A DNA stretch of 64,000 bases from Streptomyces barkulensis (GTDB taxonomy: Bacteria > Actinomycetota > Actinomycetes > Streptomycetales > Streptomycetaceae): NCBI RefSeq assembly GCF_002843305.1, contig NZ_PGSG01000053.1, positions 1-64,000 on the forward strand, read 5' to 3'. The notes below the pieces were generated by a model that saw nothing but the letters and a program-made list of their open reading frames with translations, ran no database searches and was not told where the DNA came from. Positions 20,489-29,724 of this stretch are shown here, piece by piece. The position numbers and the translations under genes are program-made. The first letter of the stretch is position 1. Every line of letters begins with the position of its first letter.

Positions 20489-21286
20489 CTAGAACTCCAC
20501 CAGCACGGCCGTCGCGTCGTCGTGCGCCTTGCCTCGCGGGAAGGCCGCGCCGGCGCGGTCGGCCGACTCGGCGGTGCGCACCCGCCCGATCAGCGACCGG
20601 GGTCCCTCCTTGCGGAGCACCGCCATCAGCGCGGTCCAGTCGCCCAGGCGGAAGGTGTCGGTCCAGCGCGTGACGCCGTCGCTCAGCGCGGCCAGCGCGC
20701 GCACCCGTTCGCGGGGCGCCGAGCCCACCACCGCGCGTCCGGCCACCGCCGGGTCGGCCGCCGCGGTGAAGAAGCCGCCCTCGGCGTTGCGCAGGGACTC
20801 CAGATACGCGGCCCGTTCGGCCGGCGGCAGCGCCCGCGCGGCGGGCCGCAGCCCGTCCAGCCGGGAATCGAGGACGGGCGTCACCGATCCGTCCGTGCCC
20901 TCCACCAGCAGCGCCGAGTCCGAGAGCACCAGATGCTCGACGGCCGAGTCGTCCCAGCGGACCAGCACCACCGTCGCCTGCGGGGTTCGGGAGTGAGAAA
21001 GGTCACACCCCGGGCCGTGGGAGGAGGCGGTCCGGCCGATGGCGGAGGCGAGGCACTCCCCGAGCGTCATATCCCGGCGCGAACCGGACAGTTCGAGCAG
21101 CGCCCCGCCCAGCCGGGCCACGTACCACGGCACGTCGTGCGCGCACCCGGTGTCGTCCGGGGGCGGGGTCACGCCGTCCAGCACCACCAGCGTCCCGCCC
21201 CTTCCCGCCGCAGGTAGGGCTACCGACGCGTAGTCCTCGTTGGGGACCTGGGGGCTGCCGGGTTCGCTCGCCATCTCGATCCGCAT
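20489..21286 (-). CDS. PP2C-like serine/threonine phosphatase domain protein
   Basis: A 265-residue protein with the outline of a PP2C fold: PNEDYASV and VVLDGVTPP near the N-terminus correspond to the first metal-binding motifs (usually ED...DG), ALSDGVTRW to the central SDG, and KAHDDATAVLVEF to the C-terminal DD metal ligand motif. A stand-alone metal-dependent phosphatase is likely; no sensory or membrane domain is present. The ATG at 21286 lies within a region lacking a strong Shine-Dalgarno sequence, so the start is less certain. Its substrate is unknown. Confidence 0.72.
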   Translation of the reverse strand: MRIEMASEPGSPQVPNEDYASVALPAAGRGGTLVVLDGVTPPPDDTGCAHDVPWYVARLGGALLELSGSRRDMTLGECLASAIGRTASSHGPGCDLSHSRTPQATVVLVRWDDSAVEHLVLSDSALLVEGTDGSVTPVLDSRLDGLRPAARALPPAERAAYLESLRNAEGGFFTAAADPAVAGRAVVGSAPRERVRALAALSDGVTRWTDTFRLGDWTALMAVLRKEGPRSLIGRVRTAESADRAGAAFPRGKAHDDATAVLVEF

Positions 21287-21703
21287 GCGCGCCAGTGTGC
21301 CGGAGGGGCCGGAGGGGAAGCGCGGGGCGGACGCCGCCGGCAGGGCGGGCGGGGGGAGCGGAATACAGGTCTGAACCACTGTCACGACCTGCGGGTTCTT
21401 CGCCGGAGTTCTACCGGAATCAGAGTGTCCGTGAAACGGTGGGCGCGAATATTGCCAAAAGGCCGGGCGGATTTCCAACCCCTGACCGGTGTGTGGCCGA
21501 ACCGGTCGCGGCATCGGAGTTGTTCGGCAACTCCCCCGTGATGTTCACTCCTTCGAGTGGCCCGGCAGGGGGACCGCCTCCGCACCCGCCGCGACGATGG
21601 AAACGTCGGCCGCCGCGGGCAGCCGTGAACGGACGGGATACGGTCCCCTGCCGCACACATTGGACTGTCGCGTCCCGGACTGGTCCGGGACCGCGGAACG
21701 AGA
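21287..21703. promoter_or_regulatory. Divergent region upstream of the conservon
   Basis: 417 bp without a gene. It includes a relatively AT-rich patch near 21395-21480 and a short palindrome CACTC-CTTC-GAGTG (21546-21559). It must hold the promoters of the PP2C gene and the conservon, but I could not choose hexamers with confidence. Confidence 0.4.
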
Positions 21704-24568
21704 TTGCGAGCACGGGTGGGGAAGAAGCGACACCGGAGCAGCCGGCAGGACCTCCAGGACGGCACGGCCTCCGCACCGCCCCCCGCCGGGCGCCGGGCGC
21801 GGGTGCGCAACAGACTCCTCGCCTCCGTCGTCCTGTGCGCCGCCGCCGTACTCGCCGCGGGCGCGCCCTCGGTGGCCACGGCCTCGCGCGATCTGACCGA
21901 CTCCCAGCGGCTGGTCGACCGCGCCGACCTGGGCCGCCGCGCGGTCTCGCTCTCCCACGCCCTGGCCGACGAGCGCGACGCCGTCGTCCGCCGCATCGCC
22001 GCGGGCAGCACCACCGGGGACGGCGAGGGGCTCTCGGAGCGGGAGCGCGCCCGGGTGGACCGCGCCATCCGGGAGCTGAGTACCGACGCCCCCGCCGACA
22101 TACGCAGGCTGCTCGACGCCTTCCCCGACACCCGCCGGCAGGCCGTGGCCGGAGAGAGCGGCGCCGTCGAGACGTACGAGGCGTACACCCAGCTCATCCA
22201 GTCCCTCGGCGGCATCACCGCCGCCACCACCCGCGCCCTGCCCGCACGCGCGGAGAACGCGACGGCCGACGCGCTGCCCGACCTCGGGCGCGCCGTCGAG
22301 CAGGCCTCCGCCGCCCGCGGGCTGCTGCTGGCCGCGCTCGCCGGCGAGGGCGAGCAGCCGCGTCTGACCGCCGCCGCCCAGCAGGCGCACCTGCGCGAGC
22401 AGGCCGCCCTCGCCGACTTCGACCAGACCGCGCTCGCCGACGACCGCGACGCTTACGCCAGGACCGTCACCGGCACCGACGTGACGCTGGCCGAGCGCTA
22501 TCTGGTCCGCCTCACCGACCAGCCGCGGCTGGACTACCAGGACCGCTCCCTGAACTCCGACCGCGTGGCGTCCGCGCTGACCGCCCGGGTGGACCGCATG
22601 CGCAGCATGGAGTCCTCGCTGGCGGCCGCCGAGGTGAAGAGGCTGGAGGGGCTGCGCGACGACGACGTCACGGCGCTGGAGCTGCGCGCCGCCCTGCTGG
22701 GGGTCTGCCTGCTGCTCGCGGTGGGCATCAGCGTGCAGACCGCCCGTTCGATGGCCCGGCCGCTGGCCGTCCTGCGGCGCGGCGGCGAGCGGGTGGCCGC
22801 CGACCCGGTGGGCGAGGAGCCGGTGGCGTACACCGGCCGCAACGACGAGTTCGCCGATGTCGTACGTGCCGTCAACCGCCTGCGGGCCACCGCCGCCGAG
22901 CTGCACGAGCGCGCCGTCCGGGCCGAGGCCGCGGCCGGCTCCGAGGCGGCCGGTTCCAAGCGGTCCGCCGACTCCGCGGGCGAGGCCGGAGCCGCCCCGC
23001 TCGCCGCCGAACTCGCGGCCGTACGCGAGCGGTTGACCGCTCTGACGGCCGAGAACGAGAGGCTGCTGCGCGAGCACGAGTCCGCCAGGGCCGCCGCCGG
23101 GCCCGCCGAGTCCGCCAAGGACGCCGGGGGCGAGCGCCCGGAGCGCCGCCAGGGCGCCTCCAACGGCACGTTCGTCCACCTCGGGCTGCGGACCCTGGGG
23201 CTGGTGGAGCGGCAGCTCGCCCTGATCGAGTCCATGGAGCACGAGGAGAAGGAGCCGGAGCGGCTCGCCTCCCTGTTCAAACTCGACCACCTCGCCACCC
23301 GGATGCGCCGCCACAGCGAGAACCTGCTCCTCCTGGCGGGCTCCGAGCACACCACCGGTCATCTGGAGCCGGTGCCGCTGCTGGACGTGCTGCGCGCCGC
23401 GGTCAGCGAGATCGAGCGCTACGAGCGGGTGGAGATCGCCACGCTGCCGCCGCACGCCCAGGTCTCCGGCTCCGCCGCCGACGACATCAGCCACCTGATC
23501 GCCGAACTGGTGGACAACGCCACCGCCTTCTCGCCGCCGGAGGCCGAGGTACGGCTGTCGGGCTGGATGCTGGAGAACGGCGAGATCATGCTCTCCGTCC
23601 AGGACGAGGGCATCGGCTCCTCCCCCGAGCGGCTGGCCGAGCTCAACGCCAAGCTGGCCGACGGAGCATTTGCCGCCCCCGAGGACGACGACGCGCTGGG
23701 CATGGGCCTGTACGTGGTGGCCCGGCTCGCCGCGCGGCACGGCGTACGGGTGCAGCTGCGCGAGCAGAAGCAGGGGGGCATCGCCGCGGTCGCCGTCCTG
23801 CCGCGCGCCCTGCTGCCCGACCGCCCGGTGCCCGGGGCCCTCGCGGGGGCCAGGACCGCCACCGCGGGCACGGCGCAGCCCCTGCCGGGCACGGTCGCCG
23901 AGGCCAACGGCAACGCGCTGCCGCCCCGCCCCGACCGCGCACGCCCGGCGGTGACGGACGCGCCGGACACGGGAGCGGACGCCACCGACGGCGCCGCCGC
24001 CCGCCCCGCCGATGTCACCGAGACCGCGCCGATCCCCCGGATCACCGAGGACACCGCGCCTCCCCGGGCGGCCAGGGCCGTCGACGCCGCCGACGCCACC
24101 GGTGTCGCGGAGGCCGACGAGGCCGCGGCCGACCCCGCGCGCGACGCCCTGGTCCGGGCCGCGGGCCCGTACTACGTCGAGCCCGGGGACCTCCGCGAGC
24201 ACAGCCGGACCCCGGACGAGGCACCGGCAGCGGTTCCGGAAGCGGCGCCCGAACCCGCCCCGGCCTCCGCTCCGGAGGACGGGACCCCGCCCGCCCCGCG
24301 GACCGTCACCGCCAAGGGGCTCCCCAAGCGCACACCGCAGACCGTGGAGACCGGAGCCGATGTCCCCCGCCCCCGTAAGGGCGGGCTGAAGGCCGAGGAG
24401 CTGCGCAGACGGCTCGGCGGCTTCCAGCAGGGCGCCAGGGACGGCCAGCGCGACGCGGAGGCGCAGATCGCCGCCGAGCAGGTCGCCACCGGCCGGAGCG
24501 ACGGCCCGGCGGACGACCGCGCGGAGGCGACGGACACGGGTGGCACTGTCGAGGAGGCACGCAAGTGA
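21704..24568 (+). CDS. cvnA: Conservon sensor kinase CvnA (nitrate/nitrite-sensing domain)
   Basis: Membrane histidine-kinase-like component of a Streptomyces conservon, a system thought to act like a eukaryotic G-protein-coupled module; about 954 residues. One membrane segment lies near the N-terminus (about 38-58), followed by an extracytoplasmic helical NIT domain. A second segment (LLGVCLLLAVGISVQ, about 335) leads into HAMP. The ATPase domain shows HLIAELVDNATAFSPP, VQDEGIGSSPE and GMGLYVVARLAARHG. A standard H-box with phosphorylatable histidine is not evident. A roughly 260-residue Ala/Pro/acidic tail ends the protein. TTG 21704 is used; GTG 21716 is an alternative. The stop overlaps cvnB (GTGA). 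Confidence 0.88.
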   Translation: MRARVGKKRHRSSRQDLQDGTASAPPPAGRRARVRNRLLASVVLCAAAVLAAGAPSVATASRDLTDSQRLVDRADLGRRAVSLSHALADERDAVVRRIAAGSTTGDGEGLSERERARVDRAIRELSTDAPADIRRLLDAFPDTRRQAVAGESGAVETYEAYTQLIQSLGGITAATTRALPARAENATADALPDLGRAVEQASAARGLLLAALAGEGEQPRLTAAAQQAHLREQAALADFDQTALADDRDAYARTVTGTDVTLAERYLVRLTDQPRLDYQDRSLNSDRVASALTARVDRMRSMESSLAAAEVKRLEGLRDDDVTALELRAALLGVCLLLAVGISVQTARSMARPLAVLRRGGERVAADPVGEEPVAYTGRNDEFADVVRAVNRLRATAAELHERAVRAEAAAGSEAAGSKRSADSAGEAGAAPLAAELAAVRERLTALTAENERLLREHESARAAAGPAESAKDAGGERPERRQGASNGTFVHLGLRTLGLVERQLALIESMEHEEKEPERLASLFKLDHLATRMRRHSENLLLLAGSEHTTGHLEPVPLLDVLRAAVSEIERYERVEIATLPPHAQVSGSAADDISHLIAELVDNATAFSPPEAEVRLSGWMLENGEIMLSVQDEGIGSSPERLAELNAKLADGAFAAPEDDDALGMGLYVVARLAARHGVRVQLREQKQGGIAAVAVLPRALLPDRPVPGALAGARTATAGTAQPLPGTVAEANGNALPPRPDRARPAVTDAPDTGADATDGAAARPADVTETAPIPRITEDTAPPRAARAVDAADATGVAEADEAAADPARDALVRAAGPYYVEPGDLREHSRTPDEAPAAVPEAAPEPAPASAPEDGTPPAPRTVTAKGLPKRTPQTVETGADVPRPRKGGLKAEELRRRLGGFQQGARDGQRDAEAQIAAEQVATGRSDGPADDRAEATDTGGTVEEARK

Positions 24569-25140
24569 ACGCGCCCACCACCGCACACACGCCCAGCAGG
24601 CAGGCACGCAACCTGCGCTGGCTGCTGTCCAATCTGGTCGACGAGGTCCCCGGCGTACGGTCCGTCGCCGTGGTGTCCTCCGACGGCCTGCTCCTGCTCT
24701 CCTCCGAACCGGGCGGAACCGCCGGCGCCGCCGGCCCCGGCGCCACCGGTCCCGGCGGCGGGCCGGACCGCGGGGAGCACGGCGGGGAGCGCGCGGACGG
24801 CCCCGCCCCGCGCCGGGAACCGGGCGGGCGGCCGGAGCGCGGCCCCAGGGACTCCGGCGCCGACCTGGCCACCATCGTCTCCGGCCTCGGCTCCCTCACC
24901 CAGGGCGCGTCCAAGCTGATGGACGCCGGGCCCGTCAAGCAGACCATGGTCGCGATGGACGAGGGCAGCCTGTTCGTGATGTCGATCAGCGACGGCTCGC
25001 TGCTCGGCGTCCACGCCGCGCCCGACTGCGACATGAGCGTCGTCGCGTACCACATGGCCCTCTTCGTCGGCCGGGCCGGACACGTCCTCACCCCCGAACT
25101 CCGCACCGAACTGCGCACGTCGATGGAGCTGGACCAGTGA
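24565..25140 (+). CDS. cvnB: Conservon roadblock/LC7 protein CvnB with insertion
   Basis: Roadblock/LC7-domain protein, presumed GTPase-activating partner of CvnD; 191 residues against the usual 130-140. The domain is split: residues 16-49 (RNLRWLLSNLVDEVPGVRSV, then AVVSSDGLLLLSS) and residues 99 onward (DLATIVSGLGSLTQGASKLM, then the core strands). Between them is a roughly 50-residue Gly/Pro/Arg/Glu low-complexity insertion (about 50-98). The insertion would project from a loop after the second strand, so the fold may be kept. GTG start overlaps the cvnA stop by four bases and the stop overlaps cvnC likewise. Confidence 0.9.
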   Translation: MNAPTTAHTPSRQARNLRWLLSNLVDEVPGVRSVAVVSSDGLLLLSSEPGGTAGAAGPGATGPGGGPDRGEHGGERADGPAPRREPGGRPERGPRDSGADLATIVSGLGSLTQGASKLMDAGPVKQTMVAMDEGSLFVMSISDGSLLGVHAAPDCDMSVVAYHMALFVGRAGHVLTPELRTELRTSMELDQ

Positions 25141-25526
25141 CCTCCCACAGCCCGCTGCCCCTACGCAAACCCGCGCGCGTGCGCCCCTACTCCCTGACCG
25201 GCGGCCGTACCCGCTTCGGGCACGTCCTGCTGGTGGAGACCCTCGTCGCCGCCATCGAGGCCCCCGAAGCACGCCTGGAGCTGACCTCGGGGGGCCTGCG
25301 CGACCGGGTGATGCCCGAGATGCGGGCCATCGTCGAGCTGTGCCGCCGGATGCGCTCGGTCGCCGAGATCGCCGCCCGCCTGCGGATGCCGCTGGGCGTG
25401 GTGCGCGTACTGCTCAGCGACCTCGCCGACCAGGGGCGCATCCGGGTCTACGGCACCGGCTACGACAACGACCGCCCCGACCGCGCACTGCTGGAGAGGG
25501 TGCTGGGCGGACTCCGCAGGCTCTGA
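25137..25526 (+). CDS. cvnC: Conservon DUF742 protein CvnC
   Basis: A 129-residue DUF742 protein with the family start VRPYSLTGGRTR and a winged-helix-like body (CRRMRSVAEIAARLRMPLGVV, then VLLSDLADQGRI). DUF742 proteins are the third component of conservons; their biochemical role is not established. The GTG start overlaps the cvnB stop (GTGA), so cvnA-B-C are translationally coupled. An 81-bp gap separates it from cvnD. Confidence 0.92.
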   Translation: MTSHSPLPLRKPARVRPYSLTGGRTRFGHVLLVETLVAAIEAPEARLELTSGGLRDRVMPEMRAIVELCRRMRSVAEIAARLRMPLGVVRVLLSDLADQGRIRVYGTGYDNDRPDRALLERVLGGLRRL

Positions 25527-25607
25527 CGGCCCCTCCCGCACCCCGTCCGGCGCGGAAGCCGGGCACAGACACCGAAGCAGACCCGAAGCAGACCCCGAGA
25601 AAGACCC

Positions 25608-26225
25608 GTGGTGGACGCCGTGAACGACCCGGCACAGAGCGCCGAGAAGCTCCAGCCCTGGCAGGAGGAGCGCGGACGCGCCCCGATCTCCGTCAAGATC
25701 GTGGTGGCGGGAGGCTTCGGCGTGGGCAAGACGACCTTCGTCGGCTCGGTCTCCGAGATCGAACCGCTGACCACCGAGGCGGTGATGACCCAGGCCAGCG
25801 AGGACACCGACGACCTCACCGCCACCCCCGAGAAGACCACGACCACGGTCGCCATGGACTTCGGCCGCGTCACCCTCGACGCCGACCTGGTGCTGTACCT
25901 GTTCGGCACCCCCGGCCAGCGGCGCTTCTGGTTCATGTGGGACGACCTGGCGCGCGGCGCGATCGGCGCGGTGGTGATGGCCGACACCCGGCGGCTGGAG
26001 GACTGCTTCCCGGCGCTCGACTACTTCGAGAGCTGCGCCCTGCCCTACGTCGTCGCCGTCAACCACTTCGAGGGCACGGAGTACTACGAGGCCGAGGACG
26101 TGCGCGAGGCGCTGTCCGTCCCCGACCGCGTGCCCGTCGTCATCATGGACGCGCGCAAGCGGGACACGGTCGTCGACTCGCTGACGGCGCTCGTCGGCCA
26201 CGCGCTGGACCTCACCCCCGCCTGA
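25608..26225 (+). CDS. cvnD: Conservon small GTPase-like protein CvnD
   Basis: A 205-residue P-loop NTPase that completes the conservon. The P-loop is GGFGVGKTTF, the switch II/G3 region is LYLFGTPGQRRFWFMW, and NHFEGTEYY sits where a guanine-specificity NKxD motif would be but is degenerate, as usual in the family. It probably cycles between nucleotide states controlled by CvnB and CvnA. Starts GTG 25608 and GTG 25611 are adjacent; GAGAAAG is upstream. Confidence 0.93.
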   Translation: MVDAVNDPAQSAEKLQPWQEERGRAPISVKIVVAGGFGVGKTTFVGSVSEIEPLTTEAVMTQASEDTDDLTATPEKTTTTVAMDFGRVTLDADLVLYLFGTPGQRRFWFMWDDLARGAIGAVVMADTRRLEDCFPALDYFESCALPYVVAVNHFEGTEYYEAEDVREALSVPDRVPVVIMDARKRDTVVDSLTALVGHALDLTPA

Positions 26226-26327
26226 CCGGCGACTCACGGTCCCGCCCCGGCGCTCCACGCCCCGGCGCCCCACGAACCCCCCACACCCAGGCACCCCATC
26301 ACCCAGGCACCCCAGGGGAGAACCGCC

Positions 26328-27566
26328 ATGCGGAAGATACTCATCGTCGGAGCCGGCCAGTCCGGTCTCCAGCTCGCGCTCGGCCTCCAGTCGCACGGCT
26401 ACGAGGTCACCGTGATGTCGAACCGCACGGCGGACGAGATCCGCGGCGGCCGGGTCATGTCCACCCAGTGCATGTTCGACCAGGCCCTCCAGCACGAGCG
26501 CGACCTGGAGATCAACTTCTGGGAGGACCAGAGCCCGCGCACCGAGGGCCTGGGCGTCTCCGTCGTCGGCCCCGAAGGGTCCCGTGTCATCGACTGGGTG
26601 GGCCACCTGGACGGCCACGCCCAGTCGATCGACCAGCGCGTGAAGATGGCCGGCTGGCTGGAGACCTTCGCCCAGCGCGGCGGCCAGCTCGTCATCCACG
26701 GCGCGGCCGTCTCCGACCTGGACTTCTTCGCCCGCACCTACGACCTGGTGCTCGTCGCGGCCGGCAAGGGCGAGCTGGTGACGATGTTCGAGCGCGACGC
26801 CTCGCGCTCGCCGTACGACAAGCCGCAGCGCGCGCTGGCGGTGTCCTACGTGCACGGGCTGGAGCGGCGCCCGGAGCACCCCGACATGCTGGCGGTGCGC
26901 TTCAATCTGGTGCCGGGCGTCGGCGAGCTGTTCATGATCCCCGGTTACACCGTCTCCGGCGCCTGCGACATCATGTTCTGGGAGGGGATCCCCGGCGGCC
27001 CGCTGGACGTCTTCCGGGGCGTCAAGGACCCCGCCGAGCACCTGGACCTCACGCTGGAGCTGATGAAGCGCTTCACCCCGTGGGAGTACGAGCGGGCCCG
27101 CAAGGTCGAGCTGACCGACGCGGGCGGCACGCTCGCCGGCCGCTACGCGCCGACCGTCCGCAAGCCGATCGGCCGCCTCCCCTCGGGCGGCGCGGTGCTG
27201 GGCGTGGCGGACGTGGTGGTGGCCAACGACCCGATCACCGGCCAGGGCTCCAACACTGCCTCCAAGTGCGCCGCCTCCTACCTGGCCTCCATCCTGGAGC
27301 ACGGGGACAGGCCGTTCGACGAGGAGTGGATGCGGGCCACCTTCGAGCGCTTCTGGGAGGACACGGCCCGGCACGTCACCAAGTGGTCGAACGGGCTGCT
27401 GGCGCCGCCGCCGGAGCACGTGCTGCAGCTGATCGGCGCGGGCATGGAGCACCAGGAGCTGGCGAACCGCTTCGCCAATGCCTTCAGCGACCCGTCCGAC
27501 CTGGAGAACTGGTTCTTCGACCCGGAGAAGGCGCAGGCGTACCTGGCGAGCCTGGCCTCGGCCTGA
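26328..27566 (+). CDS. StyA-like FAD-dependent styrene/indole monooxygenase
   Basis: Flavoprotein monooxygenase of 412 residues, related to the oxygenase subunit of two-component styrene/indole monooxygenases, which epoxidise vinyl or indole rings with FADH2 supplied by a separate reductase. The N-terminal dinucleotide fold is IVGAGQSGLQLALGL; VLVAAGKGELV and the second FAD motif VVVANDPITGQGSNTASK are present. No flavin reductase gene is nearby. It follows cvnD by 102 bp with no obvious terminator, so co-transcription with the conservon is plausible. The leader contains a duplicated CACCCAGGCACCCC element (26284-26314). ATG 26328 has GGGGAG upstream. Confidence 0.88.
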   Translation: MRKILIVGAGQSGLQLALGLQSHGYEVTVMSNRTADEIRGGRVMSTQCMFDQALQHERDLEINFWEDQSPRTEGLGVSVVGPEGSRVIDWVGHLDGHAQSIDQRVKMAGWLETFAQRGGQLVIHGAAVSDLDFFARTYDLVLVAAGKGELVTMFERDASRSPYDKPQRALAVSYVHGLERRPEHPDMLAVRFNLVPGVGELFMIPGYTVSGACDIMFWEGIPGGPLDVFRGVKDPAEHLDLTLELMKRFTPWEYERARKVELTDAGGTLAGRYAPTVRKPIGRLPSGGAVLGVADVVVANDPITGQGSNTASKCAASYLASILEHGDRPFDEEWMRATFERFWEDTARHVTKWSNGLLAPPPEHVLQLIGAGMEHQELANRFANAFSDPSDLENWFFDPEKAQAYLASLASA

Positions 27567-27597
27567 GCGGCCCTCTCGCCGCCCTGCCGGGCGTCCG

Positions 27598-28278
27598 TCA
27601 CCGGCCGCGCCGCGCCGCCTCCGCACGGCGCAGCGCGGCCAGTTCACCGTCGCCGAGCGAGGCGAGCGCCCGCTCCACCTCCGCCAGCCGCCGCCCGGCC
27701 GCGTCCCGCCGCCGCCCGCTGTCGGCGGCGAGCGTGAGCTGCCGGTCCAGGGCGCCGCGCGCCCGGGTCGCGAGCCGGTCCAGCCGCCGCTCCTCGGCCG
27801 ACAGCCGGGCCGCCGCGGCCGCCCGGTCGCCCAGCACCCGCTCCACCGCCCGTCCGTGCTCCAGCACCGTGCGCACCTCCCGCTCGTCACGGCCGAACAG
27901 CAGCCGCAGGGAGGGCGGAAGCGCTCCGGAGGAGCCTTGGTAGTGCTGCCGGGCCAGCCGTCCGGCCTCGTCGCGGGCCTCGGCCAGCCGTACGCGGACG
28001 CCGGCCAGTTCGCGCTGGAGCCGGTCGACCTTCCCGCGTCGCTCGGACACCTCCTGTTCGACGGCGCCGTGCGTCTCGCCGGCGGCCTCGGCCCGCCGGT
28101 ACAGGTCCCGCATCCGGGTCAGCAGTTCGCCGACGGGCGCGTCACCGGCCGCCGGGGCCGCGGCAGGGGGCGGGGGAGAGGGGGAAGCGGCGGCGGACGG
28201 CCCCGGCCCCGCGGCGATGGCGGCACCGGTCACCGCCGCCACCACCGCCCGCACCAGACGGACCCGCACCCTCGACAC
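27598..28278 (-). CDS. Secreted coiled-coil protein of unknown function
   Basis: A 226-residue protein with a signal peptide (RVRLVRAVVAAVTGAAIAAG, then cleavage near GPSAAAS), a Pro/Ser/Ala-rich spacer, and a long heptad-like helical region rich in Arg, Glu and Ala. The layout resembles the N-terminal coiled coil of NlpC/P60 cell-wall hydrolases (GELLTRMRDLYRRAEAAGE), but no peptidase domain follows. It may be an adaptor or a truncated hydrolase. GTG 28278 is chosen for its GGAGG nine bases upstream. It is convergent with the monooxygenase gene. Confidence 0.7.
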   Translation of the reverse strand: MSRVRVRLVRAVVAAVTGAAIAAGPGPSAAASPSPPPPAAAPAAGDAPVGELLTRMRDLYRRAEAAGETHGAVEQEVSERRGKVDRLQRELAGVRVRLAEARDEAGRLARQHYQGSSGALPPSLRLLFGRDEREVRTVLEHGRAVERVLGDRAAAAARLSAEERRLDRLATRARGALDRQLTLAADSGRRRDAAGRRLAEVERALASLGDGELAALRRAEAARRGR

Positions 28279-28617
28279 CGGATCACCTCCGCGCTCCGCA
28301 CCGCCACCGCCACTGCCACCGCCTCGCGGGCTTCCCCGCGAAGGCCCTGCGGCGATCGTGGCACGCGCGGCCGGGGCCCACCTCCGCAGCGGCGCCCCGG
28401 CTGCGGCAAACGCCGTAGGGATCCGTGGAGCACGGTGGCCCGGCCGGCGTCTCGGACCGGCCGCTTGACGGTGACGGCCGGCGCCCGGTCGCCGGGCCGC
28501 CCGGTGCACATCACCGCACCCGCCGGATCGCTCCCCCCGGTGGACGTGACGCCGTCGCAGGGGAAGGCGTACCCGTGCCGGGGGCCGTGGGTGTGGAACT
28601 CGGCGAAGGCTGCCCGC
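28279..28617. other. Intergenic region, no gene seen
   Basis: About 340 bp between two minus-strand genes. Open frames here lack ribosome binding sites and family resemblance. No strong hairpin was found. Confidence 0.4.
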
Positions 28618-28914
28618 TCAGCGGTCCCCGGTTCCTCCGGTTCCTGTGCCCGGCCGGCTCCACGGCCACCTCGGAGTGCGCCGCTGCCTGCCCTCCGGCT
28701 GGTACACGTACCGCCAGCCGCGTGGCAGCACCGACCACCTCCCGCCGCCGGTCACCGCCTCCAGCCGGTAGACGTGGACGACGGGCCGGCCGCCCGCCGG
28801 ATCGGGGACGGGGATCTCGTAGTACTTCGGCGGACGCCCCGTGGGGCCGAGCAGGACGGGCAGCACCCGCCCGTCCATCGGCCCGCCGGTGAACGCCGTC
28901 TCCTCGCTTCTCAC
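28618..28914 (-). CDS. Conserved small hypothetical protein
   Basis: A 98-residue protein beginning [20 protein letters not shown], with a Pro-rich middle ([17 protein letters not shown]), a Trp/Tyr-rich [10 protein letters not shown] segment and a C-terminal [10 protein letters not shown] recognise the pattern as a small protein recurring in Streptomyces, with no assigned function. No signal peptide or membrane helix is present. GTG 28914 is preferred on homology; ATG 28878 is the alternative. It sits 10 bp downstream of the TetR gene on the same strand, so it is probably co-transcribed with it. Confidence 0.55.
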   Translation of the reverse strand: MRSEETAFTGGPMDGRVLPVLLGPTGRPPKYYEIPVPDPAGGRPVVHVYRLEAVTGGGRWSVLPRGWRYVYQPEGRQRRTPRWPWSRPGTGTGGTGDR

Positions 28915-28924
28915 CGCTCCAGTG

Positions 28925-29647
28925 TCACAGCAGGTGAAGGGCGTCGCCGACCACCGGAGCCACCTGCCGGACCAGCCGGCCCGCCGGTCCGTCCGGCCGC
29001 TCCAGCGCCAGCGCGGCGCGGGCGATCCGCGCCGCCCGCGCATCACCGGCGGCGGTGGCGGCCAGCAGGGCGAGGAAGTGGTCCACCAGCCAGTCGCGCA
29101 GCTCGGGCAGCGAGGGCTGCTTGCCCTCGTCGAGCCAGATCAGCGAGGCGGCCTCCACCGCGGCGATCCAGGTGCGGACGGCCATCCGCAGCCGCGGGCC
29201 CGGTTCCAGACCCGGCTCCACCCTCAGGTGCAGCAGGATCTGCTCGGCCGCGGCCCGCCGCACCCCGTCCACGATCGCGTCCGTCCGGGACGTCTCGGCC
29301 ACGCTGCCGCCCCTCAGCAGGGCGGCGAACCCCGCGTCGTGCCCGTCGACGAAGGCGAGGTAGCGGTCCAGCGCCCGCGACAGCCTGCGGCTGAGCGGAC
29401 CGCTCTGCGGTTCGGCGAAGCACCGCCGCAGCTCCTCGGCCGCGCTGCCGAGGGCGGCCTCGTACAACTGCTGCTTGCCACCGGGGAAGTAGCGGTAGAC
29501 CAGGGGGCGCGAGACGCCGGCCGCGGCGGCCACGTCGTCGAGCGAGACGTCCTCGGGGGCGCGGTGCGCGAAGAGGACCAGCGCGGCGCCGATGAGCTGG
29601 TCGCGCCGCTCCTCCACGGTGAGCCTGCGGTATGCCGGGGCGGTCAT
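28925..29647 (-). CDS. TetR family transcriptional regulator
   Basis: A 240-residue repressor. The helix-turn-helix is at residues 10-60: [14 protein letters not shown], then [32 protein letters not shown]. The C-terminal ligand domain is all-helical. It follows the AurF-like gene on the same strand with a 77-bp gap, an arrangement common for TetR proteins next to AurF-type oxygenases. It probably controls that operon; the candidate ligand is unknown. Confidence 0.92.
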   Translation of the reverse strand: MTAPAYRRLTVEERRDQLIGAALVLFAHRAPEDVSLDDVAAAAGVSRPLVYRYFPGGKQQLYEAALGSAAEELRRCFAEPQSGPLSRRLSRALDRYLAFVDGHDAGFAALLRGGSVAETSRTDAIVDGVRRAAAEQILLHLRVEPGLEPGPRLRMAVRTWIAAVEAASLIWLDEGKQPSLPELRDWLVDHFLALLAATAAGDARAARIARAALALERPDGPAGRLVRQVAPVVGDALHLL

Positions 29648-29724
29648 GCGGGCAGCGTAACCGCCGCCGGGCGCCCCCGTCCCGTCCGCACGGTCCGTCC
29701 CGTACCGCCCGGCCCCGTGGCGCC

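Noticed and set aside
23600..24560. Frameshift or gene fusion at the low-complexity end of cvnA
   Set aside because: The frame stays open with normal third-position GC bias up to the overlap with cvnB, so a long disordered tail is the simpler reading.
28511..28738. 75-codon minus-strand frame between the coiled-coil and small hypothetical genes
   Set aside because: It overlaps the 28618-28914 gene in another frame, lacks a ribosome binding site and resembles no family.
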